Positions 1-6,210 of a DNA stretch of 7,099 nt are shown piece after piece (the stretch's first letter is position 1; each line of letters opens with the position of its first letter). This stretch comes from Deltaproteobacteria bacterium (GTDB taxonomy: Bacteria > SAR324 > NAC60-12): NCBI GenBank assembly GCA_002707655.1, contig PANO01000085.1, forward strand, positions 5,373 through 12,471, in the 5' to 3' direction. Below the pieces are notes generated by a model, which was not told the origin of the DNA, did no database searches, and was given only the letters and a program-made list of their open reading frames with translations. Made by a program: the position numbers and the translations under genes.

Positions 1-38
1 ATATGGTAAAGCCGCTTGAACACATCAGGATCCTAGAC

Positions 39-43
39 ATTGA
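39..43 (+). other. frameshift 1 in the CoA-transferase: one extra base
   Basis: The codons from 3 to 38 encode MVKPLEHIRILD. The expected family continuation TNVLAGPF is read from 43 in the next frame. Removing one base of ATTG at 39-42 gives DL-TNVLAG or DM-TNVLAG, which fits the family. Without the correction the first frame ends at TGA 96-98. In the second frame a TAG at 34-36 blocks any upstream start, and only a TTG at 40 is available. Confidence 0.8.
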
Positions 44-552
44 CCAATGTGCTGGCAGGGCCGTTCTGCTGCCATCAATTGGTGCATTTGGGGGCTGAGG
101 TGATTAAGGTGGAGGTTCCGGAGCGGGGGGGTCTTGCACGTCAGTTGGGGGCAGACTTGGAGTTAAATGAGCGCCTAATGGGAACCTCTTTTCTGGCACA
201 GAATGCGGGTAAGCGTTCGCTCACCCTCAATCTCAAGCATGAGGAGGGTCGAGTGCTTTTCCGGAAGCTCGTAGGCACGGCGAATGTGGTGGTGGAAAAC
301 TTTCGACCCGGAGTGATGGATCGGCTTGGACTTGGCTTTGAAATGCTCAAGCAGGTCAATCCGCAATTGGTGTACTGCGCGATTTCGGGCTACGGTCAAA
401 ATGGTCCCCTTCGCGATTCTCCAGCCTATGATCAAATCGTGCAAGGACTTTCCGGAGCCATGTCCGTAACCGGCACTGACACCTCCGGGCCATTACGTGC
501 CGGCTTTCCGATCGCAGACACCCTTGGAGGGCTGACGGCAGCTCTCGGGGTC

Positions 553-560
553 TGTGTGCA
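553..560 (+). other. frameshift 2 in the CoA-transferase: one missing base
   Basis: The frame read from 43 gives TLGGLTAALGVC up to 555 and then degenerates to VQHSPSRNARRC with a stop at 592-594. From 558 the original frame reads AALAKPQREAVLIDVSMLGS, a normal family continuation. One added base after 555 would join the two parts. The sequence here (TCTGTGTGCAGC) is a short TG repeat, a place where slippage or a base-calling error is plausible. It is not a classical slippery heptamer. Confidence 0.8.
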
Positions 561-1182
561 GCACTCGCCAAGCCGCAACGCGAGGCGGTGCTGATTGATG
601 TTTCCATGCTGGGATCCACCATGGCTGCCATGGGCTGGGTGATCAGTAATCACCTGTCTGCTGGAGTTGCCCCTGCCCCGATGGGCAACGAAAACTTCAC
701 CTCCGCCCCGTCCGGGACTTTTCAAACTGGAGAGGGCTTGCTCAACATTACCGCCAACAAGCAGGAACAGTATGAAGTGCTCTGCCAGCTTTTGAATCGT
801 GAAGACCTCCTACATCGGCAAGAATTTGCGAATCGCGAATTGCGTAAGCAGAATCGCCACCGTTTGCGTGAATTACTGGAAGCGGAATTGGTAAAGGACA
901 CTGCCCACAACTGGGCGGCACGGCTCAACACGGCTGGAGTCCCGGCGGGAGAGGTGCTGCAAGTCGCAGAAGCACTGAACCAACCTCAAATTCAGGAACG
1001 TGGGTTTTTAGAAACCGTTGCCGCTGTGCCCGGGGTGGGAAGAACACTGAAACTCGTGCGCACGGGCATGCAACTGAATGGATCCCCCTTGTCGGTGGAG
1101 CGACCACCTCCACGCTTCGGGGAAGACACGGACGCTCTGCTCCGGGAATTGGGGTGCAGCGAGGAGGAAATCGATCACTTGC

Positions 1183-1192
1183 GGAAGGAAGG
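1183..1192 (+). promoter_or_regulatory. Shine-Dalgarno of the citryl-CoA lyase-like gene
   Basis: A purine-rich run ending in AAGGAAGG lies inside the last codons of the CoA-transferase, 6 nt before the ATG at 1199. It supports that start over an in-frame upstream ATG at 1154. It also implies direct initiation, helped by the ATGA overlap. Confidence 0.6.
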
Positions 1193-1198
1193 TGCAGT

Positions 1199-2026
1199 AT
1201 GAGTACGGAAAAACGCACGGATCACAAGAAAGTGCAAAGCTGGTGGCAGACCGAAATCATCGACATGCGCCCCGGAAAAATCAGAATCCGAGGCCATGAT
1301 CTGGAGAAATTGATCGGTCATCTTGGTTTTGCACAGATGATCTGGCTGATGCTGCGGGGGGAAATTCCCAGTCAAAGTCAGGCCGCACTACTCGAAGCCG
1401 CACTGGTCGCCTCAGTGGATCATGGCCCACAGGCACCGGCTATCGCAGCGGCTCGGATGGCGGTCACCTGTGGTGTCTCCCTGAACAATGCCATGGGCAC
1501 CGCAGTGAACATGCTGGGGGATGTCCACGGTGGAGCTGGCGAGCAGTGTCTGGAATTCTTGCAGCAAATCCGAGAATGCACTGAAGGCGGAACCCCACTT
1601 GAGAACGCAGTTGGTGAAGCCATCAAAGCTTACCAGCGTACTCAGGGCAAATACCTCCCCGGATTCGGCAACAGGTTTCACAAACCTGTTGATCCACGGA
1701 CTCTACGGTTGATGGCGTTGCTTGAAGAAGCAGAGCAAAACGACATTGTCAGCGGCGACTACCGACGAATTGGAATGGTAGTGCAGAAGCAGTTGAACAA
1801 GGGCCGAACCACTGGGATTGCCATGAACATTGACGGAGCCACAGCTATTATCTTTGGAGAGCTTCAGTTCGCACCTCCGTTGGCTCGCGGATTGTTTTGC
1901 TTATCCCGCTCGGTCGGCATCTTGGCCCATGCGTGGCAGCAGCAGCAGCAAGGTGGGCGTAACAAAGGTCCGATCCCCCCAGAATTTGGCTGGCACTACA
2001 CAGGGCCGAATCCCCTTTCATCCTGA
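1199..2026 (+). CDS. citryl-CoA lyase-like protein (short citrate synthase family)
   Basis: A 275-residue protein of the citrate synthase superfamily, the size of stand-alone citryl-CoA lyases and much shorter than full citrate synthases (about 370-430 residues). Citryl-CoA lyase splits citryl-CoA into acetyl-CoA and oxaloacetate. Citrate-synthase landmarks appear in order: VDHGPQAPA with His75, GDVHGGAGE with His110, GFGNRFHK at 155-162 (the GFGHRVYK loop), NIDG with Asp212 as the probable catalytic Asp, and LSRSVGILAHAW at 235-246. The start is the ATG overlapping the upstream stop as ATGA, with a good ribosome site 6 nt before it. An in-frame ATG at 1154 would add 15 residues inside the CoA-transferase and is not preferred. 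Five consecutive Gln (247-251) lie in a tail that is Gln-rich in relatives. Neighbouring a family III CoA-transferase suggests cleavage of the CoA ester that enzyme makes. The true substrate (citryl-, citramalyl- or another hydroxyacyl-CoA) cannot be read from the sequence. Confidence 0.85.
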   Translation: MSTEKRTDHKKVQSWWQTEIIDMRPGKIRIRGHDLEKLIGHLGFAQMIWLMLRGEIPSQSQAALLEAALVASVDHGPQAPAIAAARMAVTCGVSLNNAMGTAVNMLGDVHGGAGEQCLEFLQQIRECTEGGTPLENAVGEAIKAYQRTQGKYLPGFGNRFHKPVDPRTLRLMALLEEAEQNDIVSGDYRRIGMVVQKQLNKGRTTGIAMNIDGATAIIFGELQFAPPLARGLFCLSRSVGILAHAWQQQQQGGRNKGPIPPEFGWHYTGPNPLSS

Positions 2027-2157
2027 ACAACATAGCAGCACAAGTGGTTCCGTACAGACTTCTCTACCTTGCCCTTGTCCTCACCCTCCGCGCTCCCTCT
2101 GAAAAAACGCTTGACCTCCCTCGTCCCTGCGCTACATCTGCTAACTTAACTTCTGTC

Positions 2158-2191
2158 GCACCTCTGAATTGAACTCAGGGGTGCTATTTTT
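2158..2191 (+). terminator. rho-independent terminator after the CoA-transferase/lyase pair
   Basis: GCACCTCTGA (2158-2167) pairs with TCAGGGGTGC (2175-2184) in a 10-bp stem with a single G-U wobble and a 7-nt loop, followed at once by TATTTTT (2185-2191). It lies 131 bp after the lyase stop and before the permease. The 131 bp between (2027-2157) contain no recognisable gene or site. Confidence 0.85.
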
Positions 2192-2234
2192 CGCCCAAGC
2201 ACTAATTACGCACACTAATGGACGAGCAAACCAC

Positions 2235-3368
2235 ATGAACAGCGTGCTGTATCAACTGATTCTGTCACAGTTCAAGCTGTTTTTCAGAGAACCGGGGGTG
2301 GTGTTCTGGTCTTTTGGGTTTCCGATTTTGATGGCTTGGATTTTGGGAATTGCTTTTGCGAACAAAGGCGAACTTTTGCGGAATGTGGCCGTGGTTTCTG
2401 GAAATCCTGAAACTATTTCTATCACTTCGACCAAGTCCAGTACAAGTCTTCCGGAATGGCTACTGAATAAAATCGGGAATACTCCAACATCAATATCCGG
2501 AGCATCCGGATTAATCTGGGAAGTCGGAGAAAATGCAGGAGAACAGGCGCGTTTTCGATTCCTGGCGATGACTGAGGATGAGGCTGATTTAGCACTCAAA
2601 CGTGGGCAAATCTCATTGTGGCTTGAAGGCAGTCCGGACGCGGATTTTCGCTATCGGTTTGATCCGGGTAATGCGGAGGCGCGTTTGCTGTATTTGCTTT
2701 TGGAGAGAGCCTTTCGGAAACAGGAACATGCAAAACCACAAACAGAGGTGCGCCCGTTAACAACGATTGGAAGCCGTTATGTGGATTTTTTGGTTCCGGG
2801 TTTGATGGCGATGTCGGTTATGAATGCCTGTTTGTGGGGCATCGGTTGGAATTTGATTGAGTTGCGCATCAAAAAACTGCTGCGCCGGATCGTGGCCACT
2901 CCAATAAGAAAGTCTGTTTTTCTGCTGTCGCACACCTTAAACCGCATGGTTCTTGCTGCCGCTGAATCACTGCTGTTGTATGCATTTGTCCACTTCTATT
3001 TTGAGATCACGATTCAAGGCAGCCTGCTCGCTCTAGCTCTGGTGTTTTTAAGTGGTTACAGTGCCTTTGCAGGAATTGCGATTCTGATTTCATCCCGTGT
3101 GCAAAATACACAAAGTGGCAATGGTTGGATCAATGCTGTGACCATGCCGATGTTTATTCTTTCCGGCATCTTTTTCAGCTACCACAACTTTCCGGACTGG
3201 ATAATTCCGTATGTCGAGGTGCTACCCTTGACCATGCTCGCCAACTCATTTCGGGGAATCATCTCGGAAGGTGTGGGTTTGCTGCAAGTGCTTCCGTCGG
3301 CACTCGGTTTATTCAGTATCGGAGGAATTTGTTTTTTCCTAGGCCTGCGCTTTTACCGGTGGCATTGA
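2235..3368 (+). CDS. ABC-2 type transporter permease
   Basis: A 377-residue inner-membrane permease of the ABC-2 superfamily, which works with a separate ATPase to export substrates such as drugs, lipids or polysaccharides. The layout is typical: a short cytoplasmic N-terminus, span 1 at about 23-42, a large soluble extracytoplasmic region at about 43-180, then five spans at about 184-206, 232-255, 263-287, 298-318 and 351-373. The block VDFLVPGLMAMSVMNACLWGIGWNLIE followed by the basic RIKKLLRRIVATPI is the characteristic ABC-2 core, and NSFRGIISEG precedes the last span. The start is set at ATG 2235 because the same frame runs back only to a TTG at 2169 that lies inside the terminator hairpin. 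The ribosome site is weak. No ATPase gene is present on either side, so the partner must be encoded elsewhere. The substrate is unknown. Confidence 0.85.
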   Translation: MNSVLYQLILSQFKLFFREPGVVFWSFGFPILMAWILGIAFANKGELLRNVAVVSGNPETISITSTKSSTSLPEWLLNKIGNTPTSISGASGLIWEVGENAGEQARFRFLAMTEDEADLALKRGQISLWLEGSPDADFRYRFDPGNAEARLLYLLLERAFRKQEHAKPQTEVRPLTTIGSRYVDFLVPGLMAMSVMNACLWGIGWNLIELRIKKLLRRIVATPIRKSVFLLSHTLNRMVLAAAESLLLYAFVHFYFEITIQGSLLALALVFLSGYSAFAGIAILISSRVQNTQSGNGWINAVTMPMFILSGIFFSYHNFPDWIIPYVEVLPLTMLANSFRGIISEGVGLLQVLPSALGLFSIGGICFFLGLRFYRWH

Positions 3369-3401
3369 TGGCTCAGCAACTGATCTTCACGAAGTTGAGG
3401 G

Positions 3402-3447
3402 ATTTGGTGATTCTTGCTGAATTCGTTGACAACGTGTTTCACCAAAT
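3402..3447. repeat. 9-bp inverted repeat between permease and dehydratase genes
   Basis: ATTTGGTGA (3402-3410) is perfectly complementary to TCACCAAAT (3439-3447) across a 28-nt spacer. The spacer itself holds a small CGTT-GAC-AACG dyad (3424-3434). The stem is AT-rich and not followed by a T run, so it is at best a weak terminator or an RNA processing site; it may also be chance. Confidence 0.35.
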
Positions 3448-3466
3448 TTAAACCCTAGACCCTCGC

Positions 3467-4447
3467 ATGACTCTCAACCTGCCCGACCAACTAACCCTCG
3501 CTGACCTCCAGAACGCCGCCCAGCGGATTCGCCCCTACACGGTCAAAACTCCCTGTTTCTCATGCGAACTGGGGGCGACCTCGCTCCAGCTCAAGTTCGA
3601 GTTCTTGCAACGCGCCGGCAGCTTCAAGGCTCGTGGAGCGATGAACAACCTGCTCCTGCTGAGTGAATCCGAGCGGCGACAAGGAGTGACCGCCGTCAGT
3701 GCCGGAAACCACGCCATCGCCACAGCTTATGCAGCACGAGAGTTGGACACGAGCGCTAAAGTGCTCATGCACCGCAAAGCCAACCCCTTCCGCATCCAGC
3801 GCGTTCACGAGTTTGGAGGAGAGGTGGTGCTGGTGGACGACATCGCAGTCGCCTTCGAGGAAATGCGCCGGATTTCTGAAACCGAAGGCCGCTCCATTAT
3901 TCATCCTTTTGAGGGCGTCCGGACGATGCAGGGAACCGGCACTTTGGGACTGGAACTCGTGGAGCAGCTTGAGAGGTTTGACCTCCTGCTTGTTGCCGTT
4001 GGCGGGGGTGGTTTGATTTCCGGAGTGGGGGCGGCGGTCAAGCAACTGCGCCCACAGGTTCAAATCATTGGGGTAGAACCGGAAGGTGCTCAGGGCATGA
4101 CGCAGAGCTTGGCACAGGGACAACCTCTGGAAAAAGTGGAGGTGAACACCATCGCCGACAGCATGGGTGCCCCCCTTCACGCTCCCCTGAGCTTCAGCGT
4201 CTGCCAGCAGGTCATTGACCAAATGGTCTGCGTCAGTGACGATGCCATCTGCGCCGCCATGGCCTGGGCCGCCGATGAGCTCAAACTGGCGCTAGAGCCT
4301 GCAGGCTGTGCGGTGCTTGCCGCCCTGATGGGTCCGCTCAAGCAGGAATGCGCAGGACGTTCCGTGGCCGCCATCCTCTGCGGCAGCAACATTGACACCG
4401 AAGGCTGGGCCGCCCTCGTTGCACGGGGCCGAAAGTCGACGAACTAA
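3467..4447 (+). CDS. threonine/serine dehydratase-like PLP enzyme (fold type II)
   Basis: A 326-residue cytosolic enzyme of the tryptophan synthase beta-like family, close in size to catabolic threonine dehydratase and serine racemase and lacking a C-terminal ACT domain. The likely reaction is PLP-dependent deamination of L-threonine or L-serine to 2-oxobutyrate or pyruvate plus ammonia. Motifs seen: SFKARGA with the PLP lysine at Lys54, SAGNHA (79-84), the phosphate-binding glycine loop VGGGGLISG (178-186), EPAG (277-280, a metal-site region in relatives) and CGSNID (305-310) near the C-terminus. Two positions differ from the biosynthetic consensus: ADSMGAP (230-236) replaces the usual ADG-type motif, and CGSN replaces CGGN or SGGN. 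The substrate could therefore be another hydroxy amino acid, or the enzyme could be a racemase. ATG 3467 is the first possible start because TAA at 3449-3451 closes the frame. There is no clear Shine-Dalgarno. Confidence 0.85.
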   Translation: MTLNLPDQLTLADLQNAAQRIRPYTVKTPCFSCELGATSLQLKFEFLQRAGSFKARGAMNNLLLLSESERRQGVTAVSAGNHAIATAYAARELDTSAKVLMHRKANPFRIQRVHEFGGEVVLVDDIAVAFEEMRRISETEGRSIIHPFEGVRTMQGTGTLGLELVEQLERFDLLLVAVGGGGLISGVGAAVKQLRPQVQIIGVEPEGAQGMTQSLAQGQPLEKVEVNTIADSMGAPLHAPLSFSVCQQVIDQMVCVSDDAICAAMAWAADELKLALEPAGCAVLAALMGPLKQECAGRSVAAILCGSNIDTEGWAALVARGRKSTN

Positions 4448-4528
4448 ACCAGTCCCAATCCCAAGAACTAACGAACGATGCCTGAGCTTGGCAACGGGAT
4501 CCATAGTGGAGGTGTGTTTTGGCAAGTT

Positions 4529-5404
4529 TCATCCAGCAGGCTTCCGGAGAGTCAGCAAATTCCCTCCAAGGATGAGGCAAACAGCGATGATGGCGGGAAG
4601 GGTCCAGACATAATCCTCAAAGACGGTGGAAAGGCCGAGAGCAACGAGGGGGAAGAGCAGGGTCGCGTAGGCAGCGCGGTCGGGGCCAATTTCTCCAACA
4701 AGGGTGAGGTAACTCCAGAAGGCGATCACGGAAGCAAACACGCTCAAGTAAAGCAGCGCGCCAACATAGAGCGGGGTGGCCATGAAGTCGAAGGGCTTTC
4801 CGGAAACGAGTGCTAGCAGCACCATTAGACCAGCCCCATAGGTCATTGCCCAAGCGTTGGAGGACAGCACCGAAATTCCAGCCTGCTGGTTGCGGGCGGA
4901 GGCGATGTTGCCGAGCGAGGCGAGGATGGTGGCCACAATGGACAGCCCAAGTCCGTACAGCCCAGTCTCGTTGGCCTCAAAGTCTTGCACCTCCGGCCAA
5001 AAGACCAGAGCAATTCCGCACAGCCCCAACCCTGCTCCCAGCAACACCCGACGATCCAACGGATGTCGAATCCAGACGGCGCCGATGAGGATGTTCCAGA
5101 CGATGATCGTGGAAAAGACAACCGCAGCAAGGCCGCTGGCGATGTGGAGTTCTGCGTTGTAGAAGAGCCAGTAGTTGAGTGCGAAAAGGCTGGCCCCCTG
5201 TAGCGCAAGGAAGCAGTGGTCGCGCCGGGAGAAACGCATCGGTTGGCGCCTCACCCAGCAAAGTCCGTGCATGATCACGGCGGCGAGGATGAACCGATAG
5301 GCGACCGAAACCATAGGATCAACCACACCAAGTTGATAGATGATCGCCAGCCAGCTTGTGCCCCAGATCAGGACTGTGACTGCATAGAGCGCAACGCTCC
5401 GCAT
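4529..5404 (-). CDS. EamA/DMT superfamily transporter
   Basis: A 291-residue integral membrane protein with two tandem EamA-like halves and about ten hydrophobic segments (about 5-24, 31-50, 64-83, 90-110, 120-136, 148-168, 180-200, 210-232, 245-263, 267-286). The N-terminus (LIWGTSWLAI) and the AYRFILAA stretch are typical of RhaT/YdcZ-like drug/metabolite transporters, which usually export amino acids, their relatives or other small metabolites. The short cytoplasmic linker at about 112-119 and the closing GGNLLTLRKPAG are also typical. The start codon overlaps the stop of the upstream SDR gene as TGATG, and a GGAGG (+ strand 5417-5421) lies 12 nt before the ATG, so translation is probably coupled. 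Operon position suggests it moves a substrate or product of the two SDR enzymes; the substrate cannot be identified. The 81 bp between its stop and the convergent dehydratase stop show no convincing terminator. Confidence 0.85.
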   Translation of the reverse strand: MRSVALYAVTVLIWGTSWLAIIYQLGVVDPMVSVAYRFILAAVIMHGLCWVRRQPMRFSRRDHCFLALQGASLFALNYWLFYNAELHIASGLAAVVFSTIIVWNILIGAVWIRHPLDRRVLLGAGLGLCGIALVFWPEVQDFEANETGLYGLGLSIVATILASLGNIASARNQQAGISVLSSNAWAMTYGAGLMVLLALVSGKPFDFMATPLYVGALLYLSVFASVIAFWSYLTLVGEIGPDRAAYATLLFPLVALGLSTVFEDYVWTLPAIIAVCLILGGNLLTLRKPAG

Positions 5405-6162
5405 CAGATCCGGACACCTCCACTGATCTCGATGATCTCGCCCGTCACATAGTCGTTACGCAGGATGAAGAGGACGCCATCGCTGATTTCACTGGGTTCG
5501 GCAAAACGCCGCAGGGGGATGCTTTCGGTGAATTTCGTCTTCACTTCCTCGCGCAGAGACACGACCATTTCGGTGGCTGTGAATCCGGGAGCGATTGCCC
5601 CAACGCGGATGTTGTGCTGTGCGAGTTCCTTCGCCCAGAGGACGGTCATGGCAGCAACTCCAGCTTTGGCGGCGGAGTAATTGCTCTGTCCGAAGTTCCC
5701 GTGGTAGGCGATGGAGGAGATGTTGACGATGACGCCGGGCTTCTTCAGGCTGATCAATTGTGCGGCGGCTTCCCGCCCGCAGAGAAAAACGCCAGTGAGG
5801 TTGACATCAATGACGGCCTGCCACTTATCGAGCGGGAATTTCTGAAGCTGCCCGTCCTTGACCTTGACGAGCAAGCTGTCCCGAAGCACTCCTGCGTTGT
5901 TGATGCTACCGTCGAGCGTACCGAAATCGGAAACCACTTGCGCGTAAAACCCCTCGACCTCCGCTTCTTTGGAAACATCCAGTTCGTAACTGCGTACATC
6001 TGCACCAGTACTCGCAAGCTCCTGCCGCGTTTTTTCAAGTTGTTCCGGATTGCGGTCCGCAAGGGCAAGCTTTCCACCTTGTGCAGCCACATCAACTGCG
6101 AATTGGCGACCCAATCCTTGGGCGGCTCCAGTGACAACGATGACTTTGTCTTTGAGGTCCAT
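5404..6162 (-). CDS. SDR family oxidoreductase, FabG-like
   Basis: A 252-residue classical short-chain dehydrogenase/reductase, a cytosolic NAD(P)-dependent carbonyl or alcohol oxidoreductase. The complete signature is present: cofactor loop TGAAQGLG (11-18), Asp36 after the second strand in ALADRN, LDV (61-63), NNAG (88-91), the active-site Asn121 in DVNLTG, Ser149/150 in NISS, Tyr162 and Lys166 in YSAAK, APGFTATEM (191-199) and the C-terminal GEIIEISGG. Asp36 in that position usually favours NAD(H) over NADP(H). An insert at about 93-109 (LRDSLLVKVKDGQLQKF) is longer than in E. coli FabG and is found in a FabG-like subgroup annotated only as SDR oxidoreductase. A purine-rich AGAGAGGAA just before the ATG supports the start. 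It lies 48 nt after the other SDR gene and overlaps the transporter gene by TGATG. A role in fatty-acid synthesis is not supported by the context. Confidence 0.87.
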   Translation of the reverse strand: MDLKDKVIVVTGAAQGLGRQFAVDVAAQGGKLALADRNPEQLEKTRQELASTGADVRSYELDVSKEAEVEGFYAQVVSDFGTLDGSINNAGVLRDSLLVKVKDGQLQKFPLDKWQAVIDVNLTGVFLCGREAAAQLISLKKPGVIVNISSIAYHGNFGQSNYSAAKAGVAAMTVLWAKELAQHNIRVGAIAPGFTATEMVVSLREEVKTKFTESIPLRRFAEPSEISDGVLFILRNDYVTGEIIEISGGVRI

Positions 6163-6210
6163 TTCCTCTCTGCGATCTCTGTGGTTGAAAAGTATAGCTG
6201 TGAGACACCG

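Larger units (their letters stand above)
3..1202 (+). pseudogene. CaiB/BaiF family (class III) CoA-transferase, interrupted by two compensating frameshifts
   Basis: Family III CoA-transferases move CoA between carboxylic acids through an aspartyl-CoA thioester; this one is presumably cytosolic. The start is read from ATG at 3 (MVKPLEHIRILD), which matches the usual family N-terminus. The frame then shifts near 39-43, runs open to a stop at 592-594, and returns to the first frame near 556-558 for the rest of the gene. The joined product is about 399 residues, the normal family size. Visible signatures are TNVLAGPF and GAEVIKVE near the N-terminus, NAGKRSLTLNLK, VVVENFRPGVMDRLGL, YCAISGYGQNGP, and PAYDQIVQGLSG, whose Asp (codon 430-432, about residue 143) corresponds to the catalytic Asp of formyl-CoA transferase. 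The C-terminal part carries MGNENFTSAPSGTF and AGVPAGEVL. Family membership is certain and the acid substrate is unknown. The break may be real decay or sequencing error. It overlaps the following lyase gene by ATGA. Confidence 0.88.

Noticed and set aside
39..560. Programmed ribosomal frameshifting as the cause of the CoA-transferase breaks
   Set aside because: Neither point shows a slippery heptamer with a downstream structure, the shifts have opposite directions, and this enzyme family is not known for it.
2111..2138. TTGACC and TACATC as a promoter for the permease
   Set aside because: The -10 match is weak, and transcripts would run straight into the terminator at 2158-2191.
3368..3451. 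27-codon frame MAQQLIFTKLRDLVILAEFVDNVFHQI overlapping the permease stop as TGATG
   Set aside because: The overlap is suggestive, but there is no independent ribosome site, no recognised family, and it is short enough to arise by chance.
3560..4222. Open frame of 220 codons on the - strand opposite the dehydratase
   Set aside because: It is antisense to a PLP enzyme with intact motifs and its translation resembles no known family.
4448..4528. Bidirectional terminator between the convergent dehydratase and EamA genes
   Set aside because: Only short dyads such as CCA-TAG-TGG and a direct TTGGCAA repeat were found, with no stem followed by a T run.
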